64,000 bases of DNA from Costus lasius. Its lineage: Eukaryota > Streptophyta > Magnoliopsida > Zingiberales > Costaceae. The position numbers and the translations under genes are program-made. Each line of letters starts with the position of its first letter. The stretch's first letter is position 1. Below the pieces are notes generated by a model, which worked only from the letters and a program-made list of their open reading frames with translations, was not told the DNA's origin and did not search any database. The stretch lies in contig JANVAS020000222.1 of NCBI GenBank assembly GCA_027563935.2, positions 5,952,001 through 6,016,000 on the forward strand. Reading direction: 5' to 3'. This document shows, one piece after another, positions 12,019 through 25,000 of this stretch.

Positions 12019-14741
12019 GGCTCACATATGATTTACATATGCAGGAGCTCAAAAGAAGTAGGACGAAGAGGCATGATGGGATCGACTCTCGGGTCAGTGA
12101 CGGAGCATTGGATGCTGCTGTTGATATCATCTCACTGTCTTGAAGACTTTATATAGAACTTTGCTATTACGTATCAGCTTATGTATTAGAGCATCATTCC
12201 TTTTGGAAAGGACTTCAGTTTGAAATAATAGATAATATTTTTCTTTAATCTGAGATGTTCTATTGAAGTGATACAGTTGACAATAGTTTGTGGTTCTATA
12301 TGTGACACAAGATCAGATCTAATGATTCAATAAACATCCTCTTATAGCATTGTCTCTTGAACCATAGAACAATGGTCACATCCAAAGGTCCATGGACTAT
12401 TGGGATCATTGTCCTTTCAGGATTATGATACATGTTGGCCTAGTTCAAAGGAACAATATGACCGATGCTGCCTTCACCATAAAGGGTGGAAGGACTATTG
12501 GCTTGTTGGATCTAATACACAACAATGTATGTGGACCCATATAAACAAGCACTAAGAGGTGTTACATGCTTCATCAGGTGTGGGTATGCCTTATCCAACC
12601 TAAAAACTTTGGAAAAATCCAAGAAGTTTACAAATGAAGCATTGAGTCAAATTGAAGGATCTATTAAAGCACTTTGATTGGATCAAGGTGATTAGTGGAG
12701 AATTTGATGACTGTCCTAAGAAGTGTGGAGTTATCTCACAGCTTAATTAGTACACCACTGTGTGGTGAATTTCAAAGAAAGAAAAGGAACACATTGGATG
12801 CGGTTCCATCTTTGAATAGTCATGCAAATATACTACTATGATGCTATGCAAACAGATGTACTGCCACTCCATAAGAAAAATGTCTAAATTAGCTTTTGAG
12901 TTGCGAACTGCAAATATCCCATTTCTTTAATGGAATTGGGAATGTAATGTGCAGTGATTCAAAAGTATGTGTTTGTGGTACACTGTAAAGTGCTAATTCT
13001 ATCCCAAGGAGAACAAATTATTTGTTGCTCAAAGTGCTGTCTCTCTTGAGAAAGTATTTCTTTTGAAAGAAGCTAGTGGGAGTAGATTTGATTTGGACAA
13101 GGTCCAGAATCAACCACAATATAATTAGACACAGATGGAGAATAAAATCTCATATATAGGTTGAAAGTCAACCTGAGGATCAAGTAACACAGGAACCACA
13201 TAAGTCTGGATCGATTCGATATGCTGGGCATGACGAATTTTTTCATCAAGCATGAACATAAGACTTATGAGGAAATGGAAGCGGTCGGTGGACCAGATTC
13301 CAAGAAATGGCTAAGGGCCATGAGAACCATAATGGACTCCATGTCTGCTAATCAAGTCTGGGACTTGGATGAGCTGCCAAAGGGGTAATTCCCACAGGCT
13401 ATAAATAAATCTTCTAGGAAGATAGACATGGAAGGTAACATTGTTACCTTAAAAGGCAAGCTAGTGAACAGAAATTTCAGGCAAATCCACTGGGTGGATG
13501 ATGATGAAATTTTCACCAATAGCTGAGTTTTAAGTCCATTAGGGATCTGCTTGTTATAATTGCATGATCAATTATGGCATGTTGTTATGAAAACTGCCTT
13601 TCTTGCATGGACGTCTGAAAAGATATCTATAAGGAGATAGCCAGAAGGTTTTCATATCAAGGCCATAAAGATATGCATGCTGTTATGCAAGCATGTTTGA
13701 AATAGCCTGTGTTTACAAGAAGATCAGTGGGAGCACCTTAATAGTATTTCTTGTTCTAGATGATTGATGATATTCTCCTCACATGGAATGACATCTCTGC
13801 TCTTCACATGGTGAAGAAAAGGTTTGATATTTATTTCGAGAAGAATGATCTAGGGAATGATGCCAACATCCTAGGCATGAGGATCTATAGATAGAGATCC
13901 AAGAAAGTCATTGCCCTTTAGTCGATCTATGTTCATCCAAGAGTTTCTGGAGAAGTTTATATTGGATGATTCCAAATATTGATATCTTCCAGGAAGATGT
14001 GGTCTGACTCTCTCAAGGATGTTATGTCATATGACACAGCTGGAGAGTAATAACATGGGTCTAAAGTCCTGATACATGGTATGTAGGAGGGATCATGTTT
14101 TGAATAATATACTCAAGACCATTTGTGGCAAATGCTTGGAGCATAGCCAGCAAGTTTCAATCAGATCTTAGTGTTTAACACTAGATAGCTGTGAAAGCAA
14201 TCCTTATATATATACTTGGGAAGTATAAAGGATTGGAGTCTAGTCTATGATAGACAAGAAAGAATTTTGTGTACAGGGGTACACTGACACTTCGTTCTAG
14301 TCTAGTGACTATTGATCATAGCCAGGATTTGCGCTTTGCCTTATTATGGTGTTGTGTGCTGAAAGAGCATTATGCAAACCAAAGTGGCAAGATTCTACAA
14401 ATAAGGCTGAGTACATTGCAGCTCCTTGTGGCAGCCAAGGAGGCAGCTTCATTCATTTGAACTTGATCTAGTTCATAGTGCTTGATGGTCCAGTATAGTT
14501 CTTACTGGGACCTTAGCATAAGAGAAGGAACTTAATGCTCAAGTATGTACTGCAGCATATCATCTGATCTTAGAGATCATGGATAAGGATGATGATCAAA
14601 TTTGTTTAAATAAACACAGATAGCAATCTGGAAAAACCCACTGAACTAGCCTCTGGCGCAGCGGAAGCTAAATGGGTCATACTAGAGACATTGGAACTGA
14701 CTAAACACCAGTTGTCCTTGGTCTTAGTGCAAGTGGGAGAT
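12019..14741 (+). pseudogene. Decayed pol remnants of element D
   Basis: No long frame survives, but pieces of the copia polyprotein can be read in order with many frameshifts and stops: an integrase start near 12505-12540 (GLLDLIHNNVCGP-like), an RT stretch near 13585-13660 (MKTAFLHG, then PEGF), a YVDD equivalent near 13760 (MIDDILLTWNDI), an RNase H start near 14275-14300 (YTDTSF) and AEYIAAP-like codons near 14410. The C-terminus is near 14640-14700, just before AGTGCAAGTGGGAGAT. The order and spacing match an intact element, so decay was by small mutations rather than rearrangement. Confidence 0.78.
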
Positions 14742-16967
14742 TGTTGGTGTATATGCCCTAAAGACCAATGTATGGACATGGTCAGGCATTGTTTGAATGT
14801 ACTTTGATAGAACTATTACACTTTATATAGGCTTGGTCGTTATTATGCAGACTTCTCTACCTGCGTTGATGTATTGAGTTGCATAAATAATGTCCCAGGA
14901 GTTTGGATTGGATCCATTCTCATAAGCTATCCCCAGACAAGGTACCTTAGCAGATATGGGACAGCTTTGGTACATGTGAGACTAGTGTTTGGGCTGGTTA
15001 GGTGCGGGGCACAGTAACGCGGACATACAGGTGCATTGGATGCACTGGAGTGATCCACCGTGAGGATTGACTTGTCTAGTCAACAAGTCAATCTCACATG
15101 CAAGAGGTTTGCATTGATCCTTAGACTTGAGGTATTCATGTCTAGATTTGATGATGGGTATGCTTTAATACAGTCTTACGTCTCTCCGTAATTGGGAGAT
15201 CAAAACGACTGTCATTGCGCATGTCATAAGTCATGTAGAGACATGGATGACCAATAGTAGGATTTGCCCCTTCCTTATTGGAAGCATGATATCCACTCGG
15301 GGCGCCCCACCTTATTGGTGCATGACAGGAAAGTGTGGCCACACTTGTTGAGTCATGACCAATGCATTGGATAATAAACTTGAGACTAATCCAATGGCAG
15401 GATATCAGCTTAGGCAAAGGGATCTATAATGCATTGGGAATCCTCGTTGCTTGTTAGGAGTTGTTGCCATAATGACTTAAGTCCTATGACATGGGTAGTA
15501 GTGATGTGTTGCTAGATACCCCTCACTATTTACGATGTTTACATCGTTGCCATCGTCATATGGATCCTACGGGGTCACACGCAATAGAATCTTGACGTTT
15601 CTTTAATTAGAAGCCTTAGGATCAAGTTATTGGATAACTTGGATCCATTTGGAAGATTTCATCAGCACCAATGGGCCTGATGAGTTGGAAGAAAGTTATT
15701 GGGGCCAAACTTCATTTTTGGCAAGTTGACCCGAAATTGACCTAGATTGGTCAACATTTGGATTAGGGTTGCATTGGATTGGATCCAATGGCTTAATCAA
15801 CCTATGCCATGAAGTTTGGGCTAGCTCATTATCCAATGAGGCCCAATTATAAAGTTGTCATGAAGAGGGAATTGGCTTAGAAGGGTATAATGGGGAGAAA
15901 CCCAACCCCATTGGCGCCTAGGGGCATAATGGGGTGAGGGTGGCATAAAGTGCTTCCTTTGGAAGGAAGTGGCGCCTTCCCCTTCATCCTTTGATGGTAT
16001 CTTGCCTCTATGGTAAGTATGGGGGCTGATATGGCTTGAGGACTCTTTTGGAAAGAGCTTGGGCGCATATGAGAAGTAGGAAGATGTTTATGGTAAAGTC
16101 TTGGAGACTTTCCTTATCTCATGAACCCTACATGCGCCCAAACCCTTACCCTAGCCGAAATTCCTCTTGCTTGTTGCGCCTAGCCCTTCTCCTTGGATGG
16201 AAAGAATGCCTCTAAGGCATGTCTTAGGTTGATATGGCTATTGGGCAAATATGGATAGGTTGAATGAGGTTTATGGCAAAGTCTTGGAGACTTTCCTTAC
16301 AACAAACCCCTATCATCCTAGCCGCCCACTTGGCATGATCTTGGCCTTCCCTAAATCGCCTCTTGCCTTATAGAAGGGACCCTAGCTGCCTCCTCTCATG
16401 GTTCGAATGCTTAGAGGCGTGAACACAGATAGAGGGGCGAAAGAAAGGGCAAAGGGCGACAACATCAAAGTGGCGCAACCCTTCTTCCTACTGGTGGCCG
16501 CAAGTCTTCTCCTTCCTCTCCTCTTGGCGTGACTTGGAGAAGGACTTGGTGGCGCGACTTCCTCTTAATCTTCCTCAAGGCCGAAAGTCTTCTTCTCCCT
16601 CTTCTCTTGGAGTGAAGAGGATAAGGAGTTGGCGGCATCTTCCTTGCACTTGGCGCATGAACCTTGGAGGTGGCGCAAGAATAGTGAAGGAACACTAAGG
16701 CTTGATTCTCTTCCCGAGGCTAGCACCAAGCGTGGATGGGAGCAACGATCAAGGAGTCGACGCGTGGATACTTGTAGAGGGCGAACACTTGCGCGCCTTC
16801 AACATGGCTTCGACATCTAGACAAGCAAAAAAGGTACATCTCTAACACATCCTTGTGTCTTCTCTCTCGCATGGATCCTTGGGAACGGAATATGTTTCGG
16901 GTGTAATGATTCTTCCGCTACGTCCTGGGACTACAAAATTTTAAATTACACCTGGTATTCCCTAACA
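14742..16967 (+). repeat. 3' LTR of element D, about 2.2 kb
   Basis: It starts TGTTGGTGTATATGCCCTA after the purine tract and appears to end CCCTAACA at 16967, where X-type sequence begins (the same sequence recurs at 31325). It shares with the main family the block GTGATGTGTTGCTAGATACC at 15501-15520, followed by a hairpin in the same place but of different sequence. Between 15860 and 16820 it holds several copies of a phrase like GTCTTGGAGACTTTCCTTA. The right boundary is inferred from the terminal CA and the change to X sequence. Confidence 0.75.
15532..15547 (+). promoter_or_regulatory. LTR hairpin in D (diverged sequence, same place)
   Basis: ACGATG-TTTA-CATCGT forms a perfect 6-bp stem with a 4-base loop right after the conserved CCCCTCACT block. 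The main family has GATAAC-GTAA-GTTATC at the same place. The stem is kept although nearly every base changed; the loop is not GNRA here. Confidence 0.6.
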
Positions 16968-17570
16968 GGAAGATCTAGTGACACTTCATTGCATCCAAGT
17001 TCTCCATGAGCTAGAACAAAACTTATTCTTCCATGCCGTGTGAAATATTTAGGTTCTAGCTTATCAAAGCACATTAAACACCTACAACAAGAACACTATT
17101 TAGATTAGTAAAGAAAATATTTACTCAGACATCAAATTTTGCTAGGATGCGTAGGTTGATCTAGTAATGCTCAGCTGTAATCAAGTATTCCAGGATGTAG
17201 AGCAAAACAAGTTCTTCCAAGTCGTGCAAAGCATCCAGTATTTTAGTAGCCTCAAACACATTAATTACCTGCATAAAAAATGCTAGTCAAATTAAAACTA
17301 AGTATAGAAACCCAATACAAAAACAGAATAGGGGTAAGGCTGTGAAGGTTTGGGTTTTGGAAGGAAGCAAATGAGGCTGGCACTGCTGCCTCACGCCGAT
17401 CAACGGTGCCGGAGGGGAAGTTGTTGTCAGGCTTGGAGGGGCGATGGTGTCCTACTGTGGGTGCTAGAGCACCGGCAGTGGCAGAGATGCTACATTCGAT
17501 CGGAATAAGGGAGTTTGGTGAATGGACCAGGGGAGGTCGCTGGACATCCGGTAGTGCACGAACTCCATAC
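16968..17570 (-). repeat. Left LTR-like part of X (first piece)
   Basis: Read on the minus strand it holds two diverged tandem copies of a segment of about 125-250 bp. Each opens GCAGGTAATTAATGTG / GTAGGTGTTTAATGTG and runs to CACTAGATC. The piece continues at 28289 beyond solo LTR E. The small frames in it are not similar to any protein I know. Confidence 0.5.
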
Positions 17571-18587
17571 TGTTGGGTCCCCTTCAAGGGGGAGCGCAAA
17601 CCCTAATTAGGCACATATATGCTTATATATATATATGCACATAGCGGAAGCTAGGGCTTCAAGATCGGTTAGCATGACACATGATTAACTTGTAAACGAG
17701 GATTACAAAGAATCAACTCATACCATAGCCATTAGATTGGATGCGGCTTGAAAGCAAGAGGGCAAACAAGCTCTCCTCCAAAGAAGACACACACTAGATG
17801 AGAGATAGCCCCTTCTTGTAACTCCTTGTGCTAGCAAGGAACGCCAAGTTTCCTAACCGTGTGAAGGAGATCGATGTATTCTTGGATAGCCGAATGCTTT
17901 TTCTTCTCTCTACCTCTCGTCGAGACCAACCACACTCAAGAGAGGGCAACGCCAAAAGCATTGAAGCATTGAGGTGTTTTCAAAACGAACCATGCGTTCA
18001 CATAAGTGAACCGGTTCAATTTGACTTTGGTTCAACAACCAAATCAAACCAAGATCAAACCAAGACATGGTCTAGATCTCATTAAACCAAAAGGGTTCAA
18101 GATCTAACCACACATCATTTGATGCACTTGATCTCATCGATCAAGCATCAGATCTCTCGATCGAAGCTTACCGATCTCATGCCCTAATCAATCAAATATG
18201 ATCAGACCAGATCTCACTTCCAATCAGAGTCTAAACTCCTTTAAACTGAACCAAAACAATTCAGTCCACACGATCTGACATAAGTGAGCCATATCACCAA
18301 ATTGTGTGACCCTGAGGGTTTCCTTTAAATATCGGTAACGATAACTTACGTTGTCACGACCAATGAGGGGTATCTAGCAACACATCACTGTCTCCCGATA
18401 TAAAGGAAAGAGTCTTCCAAGACTACGCCCAAACCACAGCACAAGTGTGAATCAACCTCACAAGGCATGCATGTATCCTTTGCCACTGGATGTTCTTATT
18501 GGACAAGCGGGTCAAGCTTGTAACTCCAATATGATGAGCATGATTAGATCAGGTGAACATAGTCACCTGGGTATGGCCATACACTTT

Positions 18588-20292
18588 TGTTGGGGTATGC
18601 CCTTAAGGCTAATGTTTGAGGCCTGTGGGAATGTATCTGTATCATGTAATAAACTGTTATGTTTATAAAGGCATGGTTATTATTCAGTTAGCTACATTGT
18701 CTGCTGCAATATATGTTCTTCTGAATAATGTCTCAATGCTGTTCAGCTAGGCTGACATGCTATTATGTCCTTAGTCGATATATCTTGGTGAACATGAGAC
18801 AGCCTTGATATTGTTAAGACTAATATGTGTTCTAATCTTATAGGATGCTTCGAGCATGGAATAAGATGTAGACTCATGGGTACATTGGATGTACTGGACA
18901 GACCCTACTAGGATGTTCAATTGTTTGTCACAATGTGAATATTCCTTGATTAAGACAAGTGGCACATTTCCTCTGACTTGAGATCACTTGTGTTTTCTGA
19001 ATGATGATTGTCATTGTTTTGAGATGGTTCAATATCATTTGAAACATAATGATTATAGACTATCTTGGATGGTGAGCTTGAGTCAGGTTAGAGCACTAGT
19101 GATAGACATAGGATTGCCGTCTCCTTGTTTAAGGAGTGTGATGTTCTAAAGGGGCCCCCTGGATGAGATGATTGAGAAAGTGTATGGCCATACCCAGGTG
19201 ACTATGTTCATCTGTTCTGATCATGCTCATCATATTGGAGTTACGAGCTTTACAGGCTTGTCCAATAAGAACATCCAGTGGCAAAGGAAATATGCATGCC
19301 TTGTGAAATGATTCACACTTGTGCTGTGGTTTGGGTGTAGTCTTGGAAGACTCTTTCCTTTATATCGGGAGACAGTGATGTGTTGCTAGATACCCCTCAC
19401 TGATCGTGATAATGAGAATTATCGTTACCGACATTTAAAGGAAACCCTCAGGGTCGCACAATTTGATGATATGGCTTACTTAAGTCAGATCGTGTGGACT
19501 GAATTGTTCAGGTTCAGTTTAAAGGGATTTAATCTCTGATTGTGAGTGAGATCTGGTCTGATCATGTTTGATTGATTAGGGCTTGAGATCGGTAAGCTTC
19601 GATCGGGAGAATAGATGCCAGATCGGTCAGATCAAGAGCATCGAAGAGATTGACGGTTAGATCTGAAGCCTTAGGGTTTAAGTAAGATCTAGACCATATT
19701 GCTTGGGTTAATTGGTCTTGGACCAAACCGATGTGAACTGGCTCATTGGTTGAGCGCATGGTTCAAGTGATGTGGCATTTGCGATTGGGTAAACCCAAGA
19801 GCGCACGTTGAGAAGTGGATGCTATTTTTGGATAGCACTTCTACTAATCGTGGCCATGACTCACGATTGCCACACTTCACGCCCCCCCTTCTCTTTGTTC
19901 GTCGCCAACGCTTGGCTTAGACGAGACAACATCTCGGCTAGAGAAGAGGAGGACGACAAGAGAGAAAAACTCACTCAAGCAAGGCGATCTCTTCTCCCTT
20001 CCATTCGACAAAGGCTTCTTGGAACCTTGCTAGCACAAGGAGCACCAAGGAAAGTAGGCGACACCAATTGTGTGCGTCACCTTAGGAGAAGGCTCGCTTG
20101 CGCCTTTCCTTCCAAGATTTCATCCAACGCATATGGCTATGGTATGAATTCAAGTTTACTTAAGTTGATCATATATCATGCAATAGATTCTTTCAAACCC
20201 TTAATTCCGCTGCAAAAGTTTTATGCGCCATATGTCTAGGGTTTTTGCTCCCCCTAGAAGGGGACCCCCCCTTAGGTTAAGGGGTACTTTCA
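18588..20292 (+). repeat. 5' LTR of F
   Basis: TGTTGGGG...CTTTCA, 1,705 bp. It contains the TATA-like TTTATAT near 19359, the conserved CCCCTCACTG block and hairpin 19408-19423. A 143-codon frame at 19808-20239 lies inside it and recurs only in the identical 3' LTR; I do not consider it a gene. LTRs of this kind supply promoter and polyadenylation signals. Confidence 0.96.
19408..19423 (+). promoter_or_regulatory. LTR hairpin with GAGA (GNRA) loop in F
   Basis: GATAAT-GAGA-ATTATC: the sixth pair is T-A where other copies have C-G, so both stem sides changed together, and the loop changed from GTAA to GAGA but stays GNRA. It lies about 55 bp after the TATA-like box, so it is probably in the 5' end of the genomic RNA. 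Confidence 0.65.
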
Positions 20293-20294
20293 AT

Positions 20295-20307
20295 TGGTAT
20301 CAGAGCC
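20295..20307 (+). other. Primer-binding site of F
   Basis: TGGTATCAGAGCC, complementary to the 3' end of plant initiator tRNA-Met, two bases (AT) after the LTR end. Confidence 0.93.
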
Positions 20308-22084
20308 AAAGTTGATGCATGCATTTTATGATTGCTTCATGTTGTGTGATCCATGTTTTAGATCTAGAATTATCAACATGCGAATATACATGTTTCATAC
20401 CGAAACTTGTCTATGTTATTTTGCTTGTTGGCGCTTTCAGGTTTTATCTAAAATCCTTATTACTTGCGCGCTCCAAATAGATCTAAGCCCATACTTTAAA
20501 CCCTTAGACGGGTTACTAGGGTTGAAGTCACCCCCTAGGTTAGATCCAGAATGTCTGATCAGATCATCTGACAACCTGAATGGGTCGATCAGATAGCACC
20601 TTGGCGCAAGCCTATGGTGGCTATAGGTCGACTGCAGACAGGTGTGTAGCGATGTCTGATTGAGACAACTAATGAATGCACCTGAGTTAGGCCCGGGGTC
20701 ACGCCCGTTTGCCAGACCTCAGTGTGGTCGTTCAGCCCTGGCGCATGCATAGTTGACCTTATGGTCGACGCAAGTCAGTAAGGACTTGGTGCGTGCAAGG
20801 GCAGTGGATCTGACTAGGTTGGATGAGTGGATCCCTAGTAATGGACCGTTGTAAGGTAGTAAGGGCGAATAAGGAAATTAAAATTGATACCTATGGGTTT
20901 TCGAAATTTAATTTTCTTGGTTGGATCACATGTTTGAATGTTGCATATGCTTGTTTATTTCTTCTTATGTGGGCTGCCCATATTAATTGTGTGCTGTGCT
21001 GGGGCCTGCGTGCCTGTATTAAAAATTGTAAATTAATTATTGTGATCTGCGCATCACATTGTTTTAATTTATAAAATGTTAGTGACCTGCGTGTCACTCT
21101 TGTCTAGATAGTTAAATTTGTAATTTAATTAGACAAGAGCACTGAGCACACTTGGCAGAGGCGCATGCGGCAGTAGCTTGACCAGGTGGGAGGTCTAGGG
21201 TTCGACCCTAGGACCTGGCGCATTTTCCCTGGTGGGCGCACCTGTGCTGCAATTGGCGCTTGGGCCCAGGTTTGGGCCAGATGAGCAGCAAAAGACCCAT
21301 GAAGAGCAAATGAAGACTTAAGTTAGGTTAAGGTCTTCTAGGGCTATGGGCTTTTACCACATAAGATACATGCTTTCTTTTATTGTATAATATTAGAATT
21401 GCATGTTTAAGTTTATCTTCTGCTATCACCATAGGAATTGTATGATAGTGAAGAAGATAAAAGACCGTTAAAATCCAACGCTAAAATATCAAGCTCGTAA
21501 GCCTTCTGACGCGAAACCTCACTGTTCTGATTATCGTTGGAGCCGTGTTGTACCCACTCAGTGGGCACGTCCATCTATCTTCAGACGGTGCGGGATTACA
21601 CCTGCGTGTTACAGAGTAGGGATTTATCCCTTCTCGTTGCTCAGCATAGCACGTGGTGGTCCAGGGAGTATGTCGGGTCAGCTTGACCGTGTAGGCTACA
21701 TATGTGGCGCATATGGTAGCACATGGAGGCAGCCATCTGAGGGATCAGAGACTGTGTTGTACCAACTCAGTTGGCGCAGTCTGCTGGATTGCCCAGATGA
21801 AGGGGAATCGCACGGGTTGGCGATTGGCTGGGATGCCTACCAGAAACTAGTGCTTGTACTCTCTGTGCATCTTATCTCGCCTGAGCGGGACGCGGAGACC
21901 AAGTATGAAATCTGGATCCCATCTCACTAAAAGAGTTCTACTCTTTCGGGCTGTTTTGCTGGATTTTTCACGCCTGATAAAATAGTGAGAAAAAGAATCT
22001 TTCTTAAGTCCTGATCGATTCTTATACATTGATACTGACCTTGCTGTTCTTGCATTGTTGTAGATACCTGCAGCAACGAACACC
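20308..22084 (+). other. Untranslated leader of F
   Basis: 1.78 kb without a long frame. Blocks shared with the leaders of G, H and I: GCTGTGCTGGGGCCTGCGTG (20993-21012), a palindrome CCCACTCAGTGGG (21553-21565), a related one CCAACTCAGTTGG (21762-21774), a GGGAT-TT-ATCCC hairpin (about 21619-21630), and TTGCATTGTTGTAG ending at 22063, a 3' splice-site-like sequence 21 bases before the gag ATG. Such leaders in BARE-type elements carry dimerisation and packaging signals; that role is inferred here. Confidence 0.75.
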
Positions 22085-25000
22085 ATGAACTTCAATGTGC
22101 GATCCCTACTGGAAAGGGAGAAGTTTGCTGGGCCGAACTTCTCTGACTGGTTTGGACACCTTAAGATCGTTCTTAAGGCAGAGAGGAAACTGTATGTCCT
22201 CGAGACGGCGATACCGCCGCAGCCCGCTCCGAACGCCGCAAGGGCGGTTCGGGAAGCCTATGAAAAGCACGTCAATGATAGCATTGATGTCGCTTGCCTG
22301 ATGCTAGCGTCTATGACGCCACCGCTGCAGCGTCAGCATGAGGATATGTCAGCTATACAGATTATAGCAAACCTCAAGATGCTGTATGCTGCACAGGCGA
22401 GGACTGAACGCTATAATTTGACTAAGCTCTTCTTTCAGAGCAAACTGGCTGAAGGGAGCCCAGTGGGAGCTCACGTGCTCAAGATGATTGGGCACAAGGA
22501 GGCTCTGGAGAAACTGGGGCACACCATCAACCAGGAGCTTGCTGTGGACATTATTCTGCAGTCTCTCCCGCCATCATTCGACGCGTTCATTCTTTATTTT
22601 AATATGAACAAAATCGATTGTACTCCGGCAGAGCTGCTGAATATGCTCTTGACCACTGAGGAGACTCTGAAGGGTAAGCCTTCGACCTCTGTCTTGATGG
22701 TTCCTTCAAGGAACAAGAAGAAGGGGAAGAAGGGCAAGGCCCCGGTCAAGAATTACAGCAAGGCTCTGAAGCAGAAGGTGAAGCGGTCCAAGGAATACAG
22801 GTGTTTCCACTGTGGCCAGCTGGGTCACTGGAAAAAGGACTGTAAAGCGCTCCAAGGAGATAAGAGGGGAAGCTTTGCTTCTGGCTCAGGTATATTTGTG
22901 ACTGAGGTCATGTTATCTTCTTCTATATCATGGGTGTTGGACACTGCATGTGGAGTTCACATTTGTTCAAATGTACAGGAACTCAAGAGAAGAAGACAGG
23001 TGGGACAGCATGAGGTGGACCTATGAGTTGGAAACGGGGCACGGGTTGCTGCTGTTGCTGTAGGAGACTACTTTATTTCTTTACCATCTGGACTTGTATT
23101 GGAACTAAACAGTTGTTACTTTGTTCCCAGTATAACTAAAAATATTATCTCCATTCCTGCTCTTGTCAGGAAGGGATTTTCCTTTGAATGCAATATTTCA
23201 AAGTGTATTTTGTCTTTTGATAATATTGTTTATGCAACTGGTTCAATTAACAATGGGTTATACATGTTGGACATGGAATGTTCGATACAGCAAATTGATA
23301 TTAAGAAAGCCAAGTATGCTGATGACAGCACCTTGCTATGGCATAGTCGTTTGGGCCATATTAACGAGAAACGCATTAAGCGGTTGCATGATCATGGACT
23401 GCTGGGATCATTCTCCTATAAGGAGATTGATACATGCAAAGCTTGTTTGATGGGTAAAATGACGAAGTCACCTTTTCCTCACAAAGGTCAAAGGGCTTCA
23501 GGTTTACTTGACCTTATACACAGTGATGTGTGTGGGCCATTTGGTAAACATGCCAGAGGTGGCTATCAGTACTTCATTACCTTTACTGATGATTTCAGTA
23601 GGTATGGGTATGTCTATCTGATGAGACATAAGAGTGAATCTTTTGACAAGTTCAAAGAGTTCAAGAATGAAGTACAAAATCAGCTAGGCCGAAATATCAA
23701 GGCACTTCGCTCAGATCGAGGTGGTGAATACCTAAGTCATACGTTTACTGACTATCTAAAGGAGTGTGGGATTATCTCACAGCTCACTCCGCCAGGAACA
23801 CCGCAATGGAATGGTGTGTCCGAGAGGAGAAATAGAACGTTACTTGATATGGTTCGTTCTATGATGAGTCAGGCTACTCTTCCATACTCCTTTTGGGGTT
23901 TTGCACTGGAAACAGCTGCAAAGGTACTAAACCGAGTGCCATCCAAGGCAGTTTCTAAAACTCCATATGAGTTATGGTATGGGAAACAGCCAAGCTTGAC
24001 ATTTATCAGGATCTGGGGCTGCGAGGCTTATGTCAAAAAGCTCGCCTCTGGGAAACTAGAGAGCAGATCTGACAAATGTATCTTTGTCGGTTACCCTAAG
24101 GAAACTAAGGGTTATTATTTCTACGATCCCAAAGAGAACAAGGTTTTTGTTGCTCGGACGGCCATATTTCTTGAGAAGGAGTTTCTTCTGCAAGAGGCCA
24201 GTGGGAGAGAAATAAAACTGGATGAGAATCCAGAAGAAGGACAAAGTGACCAAGCACAGTTGGATGAGCCTGAGCCGGTAGAACAGGTTATTGAACAACC
24301 TGAGGCTCAGATATCACGGGAACCGCGAAGATCGGGTAGGATCCGTCGACAGCCTGAGAGCTATGACGGAGTCTACATCATTGATAATGATGAACCCCTC
24401 ACTTATGCGGATGCGGTCAGTGGACCGGAGTCAGCGAGATGGCTTGAAGCTATGCGCGCCGAGATGGACTCCATGTCAGATAACCAAGTTTGGGATTTGG
24501 TTGATCCGCCTTCGGGAGTTATCCCTATAGGCTGTAAATGGATCTTCAAGAAGAAGATTGACATGGATGGTAACGTGGTTACCTATAAAGGCAGGCTAGT
24601 TGCGAAAGGTTTCAAACAAATCTACGGGATAGATTATGATGAAACTTTCTCACCTGTAGCCATGTTTAAGTCTATTCGGATTCTTTTCGCGATAGCTGCA
24701 TACTATGATTATGAGATTTGGCAGATGGATGTGAAAACAGCTTTCCTTAATGGAAATCTGGATGAGGATGTGTACATGACACAACCAGAAGGTTTCACTA
24801 ATCCAGCAGATCGTCATAAGATATGCAAGTTAAAGAAGTCCATTTATGGACTTAAACAAGCATCGAGAAGCTGGAATATTCGTTTTGATGAATCAGTTAC
24901 TGAATTTGGTTTCATCAAGAACGAGGATGACCCGTGTGTATATAAGAGGTTTAGTGGGAGCGTGATTACTTTCCTAGTCCTCTACGTCGATGACATCTTG

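Larger units (their letters stand above)
11011..16967 (+). mobile_element. Element D: old, decayed copia relative
   Basis: D shows a leader, a gag-like frame, heavily mutated pol remnants, the purine tract AAGTGGGAGAT and a long 3' LTR. Its 5' LTR is upstream of the window, beyond the inserted B. The family is distinct from the main one: the LTR is about 2.2 kb and the gag protein is different. It shares LTR start, purine tract, a conserved LTR block and the position of a splice-acceptor-like site. Many stops and indels in pol mark it as the oldest copia layer here. Flanking X sequence resumes at 16968 (GGAAG is a candidate target duplication, left copy not visible). Confidence 0.82.

Noticed and set aside
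19808..20239. 143-codon frame with a hydrophobic N-terminus (also 27194-27625)
   Set aside because: It lies wholly inside the two LTRs of F, recurs only because these are copies of each other, and is not open in the LTRs of A, G, H or I.
20823..21074. Short cysteine-rich frame in the leader of F
   Set aside because: The corresponding leader parts of G, H and I do not keep the frame.
22915..22960. DTACGVHIC in place of DTG/DSG as a sign of dead protease
   Set aside because: The same motif is in the intact copies G and H, and alanine at this position is known in other copia proteases such as Tnt1-type DTAAS.
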